From contig CAZEBW010000027.1 of the NCBI GenBank assembly GCA_964510205.1, positions 1 to 44,465 on the forward strand: a stretch of 44,465 bases of DNA, given 5' to 3'. Below the pieces are notes generated by a model that had not been told where the DNA came from, did not search any database, and saw only the letters and a list, made by a program, of their open reading frames with translations. Each line of letters begins with the position of its first letter. Positions within the stretch are counted from its first letter, which is position 1. A program made the position numbers and the translations under genes. This stretch comes from CAZEBW01 sp964510205 (GTDB lineage: Bacteria; Chloroflexota; Anaerolineae; VGOG01). Positions 23,118 through 36,808 of the stretch are shown in pieces.

Positions 23118-23205
23118 GCTAAGGTCTGCTCAAAGGGGATCGCCAGATCCCCGTCCGGCCCCGCCAGCAACGCGGATTTGGCAATCCGCTCTGAGCAAAG
23201 GGAGG
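23118..23205. repeat. Two-hairpin cruciform repeat, copy 4
   Basis: Hairpins GGGGATCGCCAGATCCCC and GCGGATTTGGCAATCCGC lie side by side. Weak outer arms TGCTCA/TGAGCA enclose them just before the mtaD ribosome site. Confidence 0.7.
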
Positions 23206-23209
23206 TTAA

Positions 23210-24544
<1,335 letters not shown>

Positions 24545-24545
24545 T

Positions 24546-24574
24546 TTGTCTGCCAATGGGGAATATGATAGAAT
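24546..24574 (+). promoter_or_regulatory. Promoter of the secreted-protein gene
   Basis: TTGTCT (24546-24551), 17 bases, TAGAAT (24569-24574), immediately after the mtaD stop. It may also drive the restriction gene. Confidence 0.6.
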
Positions 24575-24636
24575 AGGGATAACGAGCTGACGCGACAACG
24601 AGCAATTAATTCTCGATCAAAGAGGGACAAAAAGCG

Positions 24637-25326
24637 ATGGAAGACGTAACTGCGAGGCGACTGTACACTGTCGGTCTGCTGATGTTGGTCCTGCTGCTCG
24701 TTAGCACAATGGGCGGGGTGCTGGCTGACACGTCCCTATCTCACCAAGTGTACCTCCCCCTCATCTCAACCAATGGGCGGCCTACTCCGACAGCCACGCC
24801 AACCGGCACACCGACCAGCACTGGGACACCCACCTCCACGCCGACCAGCACGCCCACCAGCACACCCGGTCCCACCCGGATTCGGCTTTGCTGCGGGGAG
24901 GAGCAGCTTATCCTGGATGACGACTGCATCATTGGCAGCCAGGCATGTTATGGCGAAGTCTACCTGTATTTCGGTGGCACAGCGGTTTGGGACGACATGA
25001 CCCTGCTCCAAGACATAACGGACACGACCTATACCTTCGCCATAGCCACCAGCAGCTATAGCTCCACAGAGTTCAGGGCAGAGATCGTTTTGGTTCAGGG
25101 GCAGAACCGCCTTGTTCTCGCCTCCACTTCTTTCACCGCCAGTTCGTCTGCACCTACCCGATTTGTCAGCACCGTGGAGGGTATAGACCCAGCGGTAAAC
25201 CGGGGTCAAGACAAGCTAGAAGTCAGGATCTCCCACGTTTCAGGCAATGTGGGGACCATATACTTTGGAGTTCCCCAATGGGCAGGGGCGGGGGGTTCCT
25301 ACGTTGAAATCCAGTTTGAAGACTAA
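24637..25326 (+). CDS. Secreted protein with YLPLI motif and Thr-Pro linker
   Basis: The 229-residue protein opens with a hydrophobic segment (LYTVGLLMLVLLLVSTMGGVLA) that reads as a signal peptide or anchor. HQVYLPLI and a (TPT)n linker of about 40 residues follow. A C-terminal all-beta domain starts at about residue 85, contains two paired Cys regions (RLCCGEEQ; DDDCIIGSQACYGE) and ends YVEIQFED. YLPLI is recurrent in Chloroflexota exported proteins and also ends the protein at 6745-7695. No function can be named; the Cys pattern suggests a disulfide-stabilised extracellular domain. It lies 20 bases before the restriction gene start, in the same direction. Confidence 0.75.
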   Translation: MEDVTARRLYTVGLLMLVLLLVSTMGGVLADTSLSHQVYLPLISTNGRPTPTATPTGTPTSTGTPTSTPTSTPTSTPGPTRIRLCCGEEQLILDDDCIIGSQACYGEVYLYFGGTAVWDDMTLLQDITDTTYTFAIATSSYSSTEFRAEIVLVQGQNRLVLASTSFTASSSAPTRFVSTVEGIDPAVNRGQDKLEVRISHVSGNVGTIYFGVPQWAGAGGSYVEIQFED

Positions 25327-25346
25327 CGCTAAAAGGAATGAATTCC

Positions 25347-29498
<4,152 letters not shown>

Positions 29499-29532
29499 TG
29501 TCACTGTGGAGCATTCGCTGGGGAGGAGAATC

Positions 29533-30396
29533 ATGCAAGTTTACCTACAGCCTCAAGAGGATGGATTACTCATGCGCGAGGCTGGCGCGTGGGCAAAGGA
29601 GAAGTTGGATTACCTTAAACGCTACATTGATGTGTTTGAGACTTCAATGCGGCAAAAGTGGCCTATCCGCTATTACGTCGATCTCCTGGCTGGGCCAGGC
29701 AAGAACGTCGATCGGGACTCTGGTGCCATTATGCTAGGTTCCCCGCTGATAGCTTTGACCACTACCTACCCTTTTACCGGCTACTTCTTTACCGACGTTT
29801 CAGATAAGAATACAGAAGCACTGCAACAACGATGCGCTGCCACCCCCCACTCCCAGCGGGTGGATATTCGCACCGGAGACTGTAATGATCTGGTTGATGA
29901 CATCGTTGCTCACATTAGACAGGATGATCGGCGTTCCCTGAATTTGGCCTTTCTTGATCCCACAGGCATGGAACTGCGTTGGGAAACCGTGGTCAAACTG
30001 GCTACACTGCGACGGATGGACTTGATCATCAATTATCCCCAAGGTGGCTTGAATCGCTCCATGCCGCAAGCATTCGAGACAGAAGGTCAGACCAGTGTTG
30101 ATGACTTTTTCGGCGATCATGCATGGCGCGAGATCTATCGGGATTGGTTAAGCCAGGGAAAGCCTCCAGGGCTCCATCGAAGGTTGATAGATTATTACAA
30201 AGCGAGGCTCCAAGACTTGGACTACGAAGAAGTTCTCCGGGCTGACCAAATCGGTGAGGAACCGCTTATCCGCAGTGTACAGCGGAGAGCACCCCTTTAT
30301 CGGCTGTTATTTGCTAGCAAGCATCGTCTTGGTCATGACTTCTGGCACAAAGTCACGCGCAGGGACGTCTATGGTCAGCGTCGCTTTGATTTTTGA
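29533..30396 (+). CDS. tcmP: Three-Cys-motif partner protein TcmP
   Basis: The 287-residue product starts behind GGGAGGAG. YYVDLLAGPGKN (48-58) resembles methyltransferase motif I, FFTDVSDKN its acidic strand, FLDPTGMEL the DPxG motif and IINYPQGGLNR the end of the core, so it reads as a Rossmann-fold, SAM-methyltransferase-like protein. TcmP proteins are named for being encoded next to a radical-SAM-like protein with three cysteines, and that gene follows at 30499. Function and substrate are undescribed. Position directly after a restriction enzyme (34 bases) and lower GC suggest acquisition with the defence island. Confidence 0.85.
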   Translation: MQVYLQPQEDGLLMREAGAWAKEKLDYLKRYIDVFETSMRQKWPIRYYVDLLAGPGKNVDRDSGAIMLGSPLIALTTTYPFTGYFFTDVSDKNTEALQQRCAATPHSQRVDIRTGDCNDLVDDIVAHIRQDDRRSLNLAFLDPTGMELRWETVVKLATLRRMDLIINYPQGGLNRSMPQAFETEGQTSVDDFFGDHAWREIYRDWLSQGKPPGLHRRLIDYYKARLQDLDYEEVLRADQIGEEPLIRSVQRRAPLYRLLFASKHRLGHDFWHKVTRRDVYGQRRFDF

Positions 30397-30400
30397 GAGT

Positions 30401-30428
30401 TTGCAATTTAGAACATCTGTACTATAAT
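30401..30428 (+). promoter_or_regulatory. Promoter of the three-Cys-motif gene
   Basis: TTGCAA (30401-30406) and a consensus TATAAT (30423-30428) are 16 bases apart, just after the tcmP stop. The radical-SAM-like gene can thus be expressed independently of tcmP. Confidence 0.7.
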
Positions 30429-30498
30429 AGAACAGGAGCTTAGATAAAGGCGCACCGCAAGTGAAGCAAGCATGAAGTCTGCAAAGGGAGAATGACCT

Positions 30499-31227
30499 AT
30501 GAGCACCCAATCTAACATAGAATGGACGGAATCCACCTGGAACCCAATCACAGGGTGCAGCAAGGTCAGCCCTGGATGCAAGCATTGCTACGCAGAGCGC
30601 ATGGCTATGCGGCTAAAGGCCATGGGACAGCCCAAATATGCAAACGGCTTCAAATTGGCCCTACACGAGGATAAGCTGGAGCAGCCGTTGGGCTGGACAA
30701 AACCCACCATGATCTTTGTCAACTCTATGAGCGACCTCTTTCACCAAGATGTGCCCCTGACATTCGTTCAAATGGCATTTGACGTCATGCGGAAAGCTTC
30801 ATGGCACACCTTCCAGGTGCTCACCAAACGCTCCCAGCGACTGCTTGAACTGAATCCAGAGATCGACTGGCCCAACAATGTCTGGATGGGGGTCAGCGTG
30901 GAAAACGAGGACTACGCCTTTCGCATCGAACACCTGAGACAAACAGATGCTCAGATCAAGTTTTTGTCGTTGGAGCCATTACTCGGACCATTACCAGATC
31001 TGAACCTGCGTGGAGTAGATTGGGTCATCGTCGGGGGCGAATCGGGGCCTGGAGCGCGGCCCATGGCAGAGGAGTGGGTCGTTGACATCCGCGATCAATG
31101 TCGTGTTGCTGGTGTACCTTTCTTTTTCAAACAATGGGGTGGTGTCCACAGGAAACAAGCCGGACGTGTTCTTAGAGGACGTACCTGGGATCAAATACCT
31201 GCCTTTGCCAGCGGTGGAATGAGATGA
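30499..31227 (+). CDS. DUF5131 (phage Gp37/Gp68) three-Cys-motif protein
   Basis: The 242-residue protein opens IEWTESTWNPITGC. Cysteines are at 20, 27 and 30 in C-x6-C-x2-CYAERM, a radical-SAM-like cluster spacing. FVNSMSDLFH, FQVLTKRSQRLLEL, NVWMGVSVENEDYA, LEPLLGPL, WVIVGGESGPGARPM and FFFKQWGG are the family hallmarks. Members occur in phages and bacteria with TcmP. They are predicted to bind a 4Fe-4S cluster; the reaction is not known. The gene begins after a strong promoter, with a GGGAG-type ribosome site. Confidence 0.9.
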   Translation: MSTQSNIEWTESTWNPITGCSKVSPGCKHCYAERMAMRLKAMGQPKYANGFKLALHEDKLEQPLGWTKPTMIFVNSMSDLFHQDVPLTFVQMAFDVMRKASWHTFQVLTKRSQRLLELNPEIDWPNNVWMGVSVENEDYAFRIEHLRQTDAQIKFLSLEPLLGPLPDLNLRGVDWVIVGGESGPGARPMAEEWVVDIRDQCRVAGVPFFFKQWGGVHRKQAGRVLRGRTWDQIPAFASGGMR

Positions 31228-31376
31228 CCCAAGTGAACAGGATGTGGTTTTGGAGAAAGAACCATCAACAAGGAAACCAGAAGCGCAATCAAAGCATTCC
31301 TTGGAGGATTCATGTTGTTGCTGCGCAAAGGAAAGCCGGACATGGACGAAAGCGAAGGACGTGAAAGGAGGTTGCT

Positions 31377-31832
31377 ATGCGTTGGACAGAGATTCGGCAG
31401 CAGTACCCTGATCAGTGGCTTATCATAGATGCGCTGGAGGCCCACACTGAGGGGAACCGCCGTAAGCTGGACCAGATAACCGTGGTCGAAGTTTGCCCGG
31501 ACGGGGCAGAGGCGTTCCAGCGCTACCGCGAGTTACACCGACAGTATCCCCTGCGCGAGTTCTACTTTGTACACACAGCTCGCGAAGAACTGGATATTCG
31601 AGAAAGACATTGGCTAGGGTTGCGGAGGAATTATGCGGCTTGCGTGGACCGCTTGCAAGTCGGATCACAGGCTGTTGAGCAATTTGAGATCGAGGTGGGT
31701 GGGATGGATGATGCTTTTGCCATCAACGGCATTATAGGGATGGATTTCCTCTTGCGCAGCGGTGCGGTTATTAACCTGGGCACGCTACGGCTTGACTTTC
31801 CTCGTAAATGCAGAGGGGAGGTCGAGATATGA
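31377..31832 (+). pseudogene. Deletion fusion: small protein joined to the C-terminal half of a retropepsin-like aspartic protease
   Basis: The start behind AAAGGAGG encodes 151 residues. Residues 1 to about 82 (MRWTEIRQQYPDQWLIIDALEAHTEG through FYFVHTAREELDIRERHWLGLRR) look like a complete small protein of the kind usually encoded just before a clan AA protease. From about residue 84, DRLQVGSQAVEQFEIEVGGM and NGIIGMDFLLRSGAVINLG are the second half of such a retropepsin-like protease, without the catalytic DTG half. The two parts seem to have been joined by an internal deletion around 31620-31630. The product is probably not a functional protease. The stop overlaps the glmU start. Confidence 0.7.
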
Positions 31833-33181
31833 ACAAACTTTCCACCGTCATCCTGGCCGCCGGCCAAAGCACGCGCATGAAATCAGAGACTCCGAAAGTG
31901 CTGCACCCGCTGGCGGGCAAACCGATGGTCCAATACGCCGTAGAGACGGCGACCGAGCTCGCCTCGGAGAAGCCACTGCTGGTGGTGGGCAACGGCGCGG
32001 AGCAAGTGCGCCAAACCGTAGGCGACCGGGCCGTCTACGTGGAGCAAGAAGAGCAATTGGGCACGGGCCATGCCCTCCTCCAGACTCGACCGCTCTTGGA
32101 AGCCCGAAGCGAGACGGTTGTGGTCTGGTACGCCGATATGCCCCTTCTGTCTGCCGAGACACTGAGGCAATTGATTGAGCTCCAGACAGAGAGCAAGAGC
32201 CCCATCGCCATGCTCACCGTCGTGGCCGACGACCCTAGGGGCTTTGGCCGCATCCTGCGCGACGAGGCTGATCACGTGATTGGCATTGTGGAGGAGGCCG
32301 TAGCCACTGAAGAACAAAAGAGGATCAAAGAGCTAAATTGCGGCGTCTATTGCTTCGACGGCCATTGGCTCTGGCCCCACCTGGCTCAACTGCCCCTCAG
32401 CCCCAAAGGCGAGTACTACCTGACCGACATCGTGGCTATGGCCGTGGCCGAGGGGCGAGAGGTGGAAGCGCTAACAATCAGCGATGCCACCCAAGTGCTG
32501 GGCATCAACGATCGGTCGCATCTGGCCCAGGCCGAAGCGGTCATGCGACGGCGCATAAACCACAAGTGGATGCTGGAAGGGGTGACTTTGCTCGACCCGA
32601 ATCTGACCTTCATAGAGGCCACCGTCGAAATCGGCCAAGACACGGTGATCTATCCCAACACCTACCTTGAGGGCGCGACGGCCATTGGCCGCCAGTGCCG
32701 TTTGGGGCCTAACACCATCGTCCGCGACTCGACCATCGGCGACGGCTGCATCATTGAGGCCTCCGTGGTCGAGGGAGCGGTTCTGGAGGATGGCGCAGAC
32801 GTGGGACCCTTCTCCCACCTGCGCCAGGGCGCGCACCTGGCCAAAGGCGCGCACGTGGGCAACTTCGGCGAGGTCAAGAACTCATATCTGGGTCCCGGCG
32901 CCAAGATGGGGCATTTCAGCTACCTGGGCGACGCCACGGTGGGCAAAGAGGTCAACATCGGCGCAGGCGCCATCACCTGCAATTACGACGGCCAGCGCAA
33001 ACACCGTACCATCATCGAGGACGGCGCTTTCATCGGCAGCGACACCATGCTGGTGGCTCCCGTGCGGGTGGGAGCCGGGGCAAAGATCGGCGCCGGTTCG
33101 GTGGTGACCCACGACGTCCCGCCAGGCAGCGTGGCCTACGGCGTCCCGGCGCGGGTCAAGAGCGAAGTCAAGGAGGACTAG
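31829..33181 (+). CDS. glmU: Bifunctional N-acetylglucosamine-1-phosphate uridyltransferase / glucosamine-1-phosphate acetyltransferase
   Basis: The ATG at 31829 behind GGGGAGG gives 450 residues. The N-terminal uridyltransferase has VILAAGQSTRMKSETPKVLHPLAGKPM and VWYADMPLLSAETL, while the C-terminal left-handed beta-helix acetyltransferase has repeated hexapeptide turns (CRLGPNTIVRDSTIGDG, GNFGEVKNSYLGPGAKMGHFSYLGDA, GAGAITCNYDGQRKHRTIIEDGAFIGSDTMLVAPV). The enzyme makes UDP-GlcNAc for peptidoglycan. cdd follows directly (TAG then ATG) and the pair shares the terminator at 33576-33608. Confidence 0.95.
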   Translation: MNKLSTVILAAGQSTRMKSETPKVLHPLAGKPMVQYAVETATELASEKPLLVVGNGAEQVRQTVGDRAVYVEQEEQLGTGHALLQTRPLLEARSETVVVWYADMPLLSAETLRQLIELQTESKSPIAMLTVVADDPRGFGRILRDEADHVIGIVEEAVATEEQKRIKELNCGVYCFDGHWLWPHLAQLPLSPKGEYYLTDIVAMAVAEGREVEALTISDATQVLGINDRSHLAQAEAVMRRRINHKWMLEGVTLLDPNLTFIEATVEIGQDTVIYPNTYLEGATAIGRQCRLGPNTIVRDSTIGDGCIIEASVVEGAVLEDGADVGPFSHLRQGAHLAKGAHVGNFGEVKNSYLGPGAKMGHFSYLGDATVGKEVNIGAGAITCNYDGQRKHRTIIEDGAFIGSDTMLVAPVRVGAGAKIGAGSVVTHDVPPGSVAYGVPARVKSEVKED

Positions 33182-33568
33182 ATGGACGAGCAGGAGTTAA
33201 TCGCCCAAGCAAGGGAGGCGCGGGAGAAGGCTTATGCCCCCTATTCGAATTTCGCCGTGGGAGCCGCGCTGCTGGCCAAGTCGGGCCGCGTCTACACGGG
33301 CTGCAACGTGGAGAACGCCTCATACGGGCTCTCGATCTGCGCCGAGCGCACGGCGGTCTTCAAAGCCGTCTCCGAGGGCGTGCGCGACTTCGAGGCCATT
33401 GCCGTCGTCACCGAGAAGGGCGTCACCCCCTGCGGCGCCTGCCGCCAGGTGCTGATGGAGTTTGGAGAGGACATCCAAGTGATCGTGGCCGACGAAGCGG
33501 GTGTATACCGCGTTTTCACCCTTCGGGAGCTGCTGCCAGAAGCTTTTACCCCTGAGCATTTGGGGTGA
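33182..33568 (+). CDS. cdd: Cytidine deaminase
   Basis: The 128-residue protein is a small tetrameric-type cytidine deaminase that converts cytidine/deoxycytidine to uridine/deoxyuridine in pyrimidine salvage. ARSSFAV-like YAPYSNFAVGAAL, GCNVENASYGLSICAERTA (zinc Cys and Glu) and TPCGACRQVLMEF (two zinc Cys) give the full zinc set. It starts immediately after the glmU stop, so is translationally linked to it; the biochemical link is not obvious. Confidence 0.95.
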   Translation: MDEQELIAQAREAREKAYAPYSNFAVGAALLAKSGRVYTGCNVENASYGLSICAERTAVFKAVSEGVRDFEAIAVVTEKGVTPCGACRQVLMEFGEDIQVIVADEAGVYRVFTLRELLPEAFTPEHLG

Positions 33569-33575
33569 AAGAGAC

Positions 33576-33608
33576 GAGGCCGCTCTCGCCGAGGGCGGCC
33601 TCTTGTTT
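33576..33608 (+). terminator. Terminator of glmU-cdd
   Basis: GAGGCCGC (33576-33583) pairs with GCGGCCTC (33595-33602) around an 11-base loop, followed by TTGTTT. It lies 8 bases after the cdd stop. Confidence 0.8.
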
Positions 33609-33707
33609 GGGCGCATCCAAAATGGGTTGTTGGGGCGGGTCTTGCACCTGCCCAGAGCAACCGCAAAGGATCCCCCCACAACTGGATTTGGAATACGGCC
33701 TTTTCAT

Positions 33708-33736
33708 TTGCGTCCTTATAAGGCCAATGGTATAAT
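33708..33736 (+). promoter_or_regulatory. Promoter of the MazG-like gene
   Basis: TTGCGT (33708-33713), 17 bases, and consensus TATAAT (33731-33736), 34 bases before the ATG at 33770. Confidence 0.7.
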
Positions 33737-33769
33737 TAGGCCCGACTGAGAGGGCACGTAGAGGCGGAT

Positions 33770-34078
33770 ATGGAGCAAGTTGGCTTGAACGTCAAAATGG
33801 CTGAGGTCAGAGCCCTGTGCGAGGCCAAGGGGTTCTCTGCCGAGCGCAGACGCATCTGGGAGATGCTGGCTCTGATCCACAGCGAGATCTCCGAGGCCAG
33901 CGACTGCTACAAAAAGGGACAGCCCCTGGAAGCCGTGGGCGAGGAACTGATTGACGCCATCATCCGTATCCTGCACCTCCTCTCCGCGCTTGACCTGGAT
34001 GCCGAGAAGCTCTATCAAGAGAAGATGGCCAAGAATTGGGAGAGACCGTACAGGTATGGGACAGTTAGGGGAGGGTAA
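33770..34078 (+). CDS. MazG-like nucleotide pyrophosphohydrolase domain protein
   Basis: The 102-residue all-alpha protein has the MazG/dUTPase-like layout: IWEMLALIHSEISEASDCYKKG with the metal-binding ExxEx-D helix, then EAVGEELIDAIIRILHLLSALDLD with the second acidic helix, and MAKNWERPYRYG. Such proteins hydrolyse nucleoside triphosphates to monophosphates for pool cleaning. It is followed by the inverted array in front of recO and may be cotranscribed with recO. Confidence 0.8.
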   Translation: MEQVGLNVKMAEVRALCEAKGFSAERRRIWEMLALIHSEISEASDCYKKGQPLEAVGEELIDAIIRILHLLSALDLDAEKLYQEKMAKNWERPYRYGTVRGG

Positions 34079-34157
34079 TGTCCAATATCTAATATCCAAT
34101 AGCTAATATTCAATAGCCATTGGATATTGGGTATTGGATATGGGTATTGGGTATTGG
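34079..34157. repeat. Inverted TAATATCCAATA / TATTGGGTATTGG array before recO
   Basis: Left arm has repeated CCAATATCTAATATCCAATA units, right arm has TTGGATATTGGGTATTGGAT units in inverse orientation. The array fills the entire gap between the MazG stop (34078) and the recO start, so recO has no visible Shine-Dalgarno site. Confidence 0.85.
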
Positions 34158-34159
34158 TG

Positions 34160-34942
34160 ATGAGACGGGAACGCCTTTACCGAACGGAAGCGATCATTCT
34201 CAAGCGGAGTGACTTCTTCGAGGCCGATCGCCTGTTGACCTTTTACACGCCCAAACTGGGCAAGATCAGGGCCATCGCCAAGGGCGTGCGCAAGCCCACC
34301 AGCCGCAAGAGCGGGCACGTGGAGCTGTTCACCCACAGCCAGCTCCTCATCGCCAAGGGGCGCAACCTGGACATCGTGACCCAGGCCGAGACCGTCCACG
34401 CCTTCCGCGCCTTGCGAGAGGATCTGCTGCGCACCACCTACGCCTACTGCGTCGCTGAACTGACGGATCTCTTTGTGGAAGAGGGGATCGAGAACCGCCC
34501 CCTCTTCGACTTGCTGTTGGCTACGTTGGGTTGGCTGGGCGATGCTTCCGACCTGGATCTGACCACCCGCTTCTTCGAGCTGCACCTTTTGTCCCTGCTG
34601 GGCTATCGCCCTGAGCTCTTTCGCTGCCTCGCCTGCCGCCAGCCCATCGAGCCGGTGGCCAACTACTTCAGTTCCGCCAGCGGCGGCATCCTCTGTCCTC
34701 GCTGTGGCGAAGGCCAACGGGGAGCCCAGGAGATCACCCTGAACGCGCTGAAAGTGCTGCGTTTCATGCAGACCAGAGACTACGACACCTGCCGCCGGCT
34801 TCGTCTCAGCCGCCCGCTGCACAGAGAGCTAGAAAAGACGATGTACGATTATATAACCTACATCTTGGAGCGGAATCTGAAGTCGGTTGAGTTTCTGCGG
34901 CGATTGCAACGGGAGATGAGCGGGATACACGATGAAAGATGA
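34160..34942 (+). CDS. recO: DNA recombination/repair protein RecO
   Basis: The ATG at 34160 gives 260 residues. The N-terminal OB-fold reads YRTEAIILKRSDFFEADRLLTFYTPKLGKIRAIAKGVRKP, the classic RecO opening; a C4 zinc site follows as CLAC and CPRC, separated by about 30 residues, and the RecO C-terminus ends the protein. RecO loads RecA on gapped DNA with RecR. No ribosome site is visible because the palindromic array abuts the start; GTG three bases upstream of the ATG is an alternative start. Next comes the ATPase-DUF4276 pair. Confidence 0.93.
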   Translation: MRRERLYRTEAIILKRSDFFEADRLLTFYTPKLGKIRAIAKGVRKPTSRKSGHVELFTHSQLLIAKGRNLDIVTQAETVHAFRALREDLLRTTYAYCVAELTDLFVEEGIENRPLFDLLLATLGWLGDASDLDLTTRFFELHLLSLLGYRPELFRCLACRQPIEPVANYFSSASGGILCPRCGEGQRGAQEITLNALKVLRFMQTRDYDTCRRLRLSRPLHRELEKTMYDYITYILERNLKSVEFLRRLQREMSGIHDER

Positions 34943-35012
34943 ACGGGCAAAAACAGCCAGACTTTTCAGCGATGTTGAAACAGTCATGTAGGATACTTTG
35001 GGGAGGCCATCC

Positions 35013-36107
35013 ATGAGCTCGCTTGATCGCATCGAAATAAAGGGGTTCAAATCCATTCAAGAGTTGGACTTAGAGCTTCGCCCTTTGAATGTCCTGATCG
35101 GCGCCAATGGCGCGGGGAAGACAAATTTCATCTCAGCCTTTCAGCTTCTAAACCAGATCGTAGAAGGCAACTTGCAGTTATTTGTCGCTAAGTCGGGTGG
35201 AGCGAATGCACTATTGTACTTCGGACAAAAAGTTACCAGTGAGATATTCATACGTCTGCATTTTGGAAGGAATGGCTACGCAGTTAGGTTGGCTCCATCA
35301 GCTCAGGATACCCTGATCTTTGCCGATGAAGACTGCTGGTATCATGGACCGGGCTACCCAAAACCATATGAGGTTTCTCTCGGTAGTGGCCACAAAGAAA
35401 CACAGCTTCATGAAGAGGCTCGCAAGCACGGAGGTAGAATTGCCGATTATGTGCTCAAAGGCTTGAAGAGCTGGAAGGTCTACCACTTTCACGATACCAG
35501 TGATAGTGCGAAGATAAAACAAACCGGCGATGTCGGCGACAATACTGTGCTGAGGCCAGATGCTTCAAACCTCGCTGCATTTCTGTATCTGCTGCGAGAA
35601 AAACACTGGGACCACTATGACAGAATCGTAAAAACAATCCGTCTGGCAGCACCTTTCTTTGACGACTTTGTCCTCCGGCCTTCGCCGTTCAATCCAGACA
35701 AGATTCAACTAGAATGGCGCGAGAAAGGCTCAGATGCTTATTTTAATGCGCATTCCCTTTCTGATGGAACACTACGTTTTATTTGCCTAACTACACTCCT
35801 ACTTCAACCAACTCTACCCTCTACCATCCTGATTGATGAGCCTGAACTTGGCCTCCACCCCTACGCCATCACGCTGCTCGCAAGCATGTTACAGAGTGCT
35901 GCGACCAAAACACAGGTCATCGTATCCACACAATCCGTCTCACTTGTGAATCAGTTTTCGCCGGAAGACATTATCGTTGTGGATAGGGAAAATGGACAGT
36001 CGGTGTTCAAGCTCCTCACAGCGAAAGAAATCGAGAGTTGGTTGGAAGAATATGGCCTTGGAGACCTCTGGGAAAAGAACATCCTTGGTGGGAGGCCACA
36101 ACGATGA
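35013..36107 (+). CDS. AAA/ABC-type ATPase, partner of DUF4276
   Basis: The ATG at 35013 behind GGGGAGG gives 364 residues. RIEIKGFKSIQELDLELRPLNVLIG leads to a Walker A at 30-37 (GANGAGKT). Walker B with the H-loop is ILIDEPELGLHPYAI and VIVSTQSVSLVNQF is the sensor. This is a RecF/AAA_21 ATPase. Its final TGA overlaps the ATG of a DUF4276 gene (ATGA), so the two are coupled. GC is lower than in recO and glyQS on either side, which suggests a transferred two-gene cassette inserted between housekeeping genes. A defence role is inferred from the arrangement only. Confidence 0.85.
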   Translation: MSSLDRIEIKGFKSIQELDLELRPLNVLIGANGAGKTNFISAFQLLNQIVEGNLQLFVAKSGGANALLYFGQKVTSEIFIRLHFGRNGYAVRLAPSAQDTLIFADEDCWYHGPGYPKPYEVSLGSGHKETQLHEEARKHGGRIADYVLKGLKSWKVYHFHDTSDSAKIKQTGDVGDNTVLRPDASNLAAFLYLLREKHWDHYDRIVKTIRLAAPFFDDFVLRPSPFNPDKIQLEWREKGSDAYFNAHSLSDGTLRFICLTTLLLQPTLPSTILIDEPELGLHPYAITLLASMLQSAATKTQVIVSTQSVSLVNQFSPEDIIVVDRENGQSVFKLLTAKEIESWLEEYGLGDLWEKNILGGRPQR

Positions 36108-36769
36108 GCAAGGTTCTCATTCTTGTTGAGGGGCAAGCTGAGGAGACGTTCGTTCGAGATGTTCTTGCTCCATATTTATCGGGGAACGGGGTTTATCCAA
36201 TTGCCAAGCTGGCCACAACCAAGCGCGTGAAAAGTGGCCCTGACTTCAAAGGTGGCATTGTTTCTTATGGAAAATTCAAGAACGATGTTGTCCGGCTTTT
36301 ACACGATACAAGTGCCGTGATGGTCACGACAATGATTGACTTCTATGGACTTCCTACAGACTTCCCAGGACGTATGACCATGCCAACGGGTTCTTGCTAC
36401 GAACGGGTTGCTTACCTTGAAGAAGAGATTCAGAAAGACATCAATCATCCCAGGTTTACTTCTTACCTCGCCCTTCATGAGCTTGAGGCCTTACTGTTTG
36501 CAGATCCTGAACAAATCGTCCGGGCATTTCCTGATAAGAACAAATCACAAGAGCTTCTTGCCATTAGAGCACAATTTGGGTCTCCTGAAGAGATCGACGA
36601 TAACCCACAAACTGCTCCATCTAAACGGCTTGAAACGCTTTTTCCTGAATATCGGAAACCGTTGCATGGGGCTTTGATAGTCCTTGAGATTGGCGTTGAC
36701 CGGATTCGGAGCGAATGTTCTCACTTCGACGGGTGGCTTCAAAAGCTGGAAGGGCTTGGTGAAGGCTAA
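36104..36769 (+). CDS. DUF4276 family protein (TOPRIM-like)
   Basis: The 221-residue protein starts in the ATGA overlap. LILVEGQAEETFVRDVLAPYL is the Glu-containing TOPRIM-type beginning and VTTMIDFYGLPTDFPG the acidic Asp strand. LALHELEALLFADPE and SKRLETLFPEYRKPLHG are typical for DUF4276. It is encoded with an AAA ATPase throughout bacteria and is a likely nuclease partner, as DUF3226 is for the pair at 8437-10142. The catalytic residues have not been demonstrated. Confidence 0.85.
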   Translation: MSKVLILVEGQAEETFVRDVLAPYLSGNGVYPIAKLATTKRVKSGPDFKGGIVSYGKFKNDVVRLLHDTSAVMVTTMIDFYGLPTDFPGRMTMPTGSCYERVAYLEEEIQKDINHPRFTSYLALHELEALLFADPEQIVRAFPDKNKSQELLAIRAQFGSPEEIDDNPQTAPSKRLETLFPEYRKPLHGALIVLEIGVDRIRSECSHFDGWLQKLEGLGEG

Positions 36770-36808
36770 ACGTAGTGATGGGCCAAGGTAATCTTGTAGA
36801 GGAGAACG

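Noticed and set aside
31224..31364. 46-codon reading frame (MTQVNRMWFW...) overlapping the DUF5131 stop as ATGA
   Set aside because: Coupling is attractive, but there is no homologue I recognise, no ribosome site of its own and composition does not look coding.
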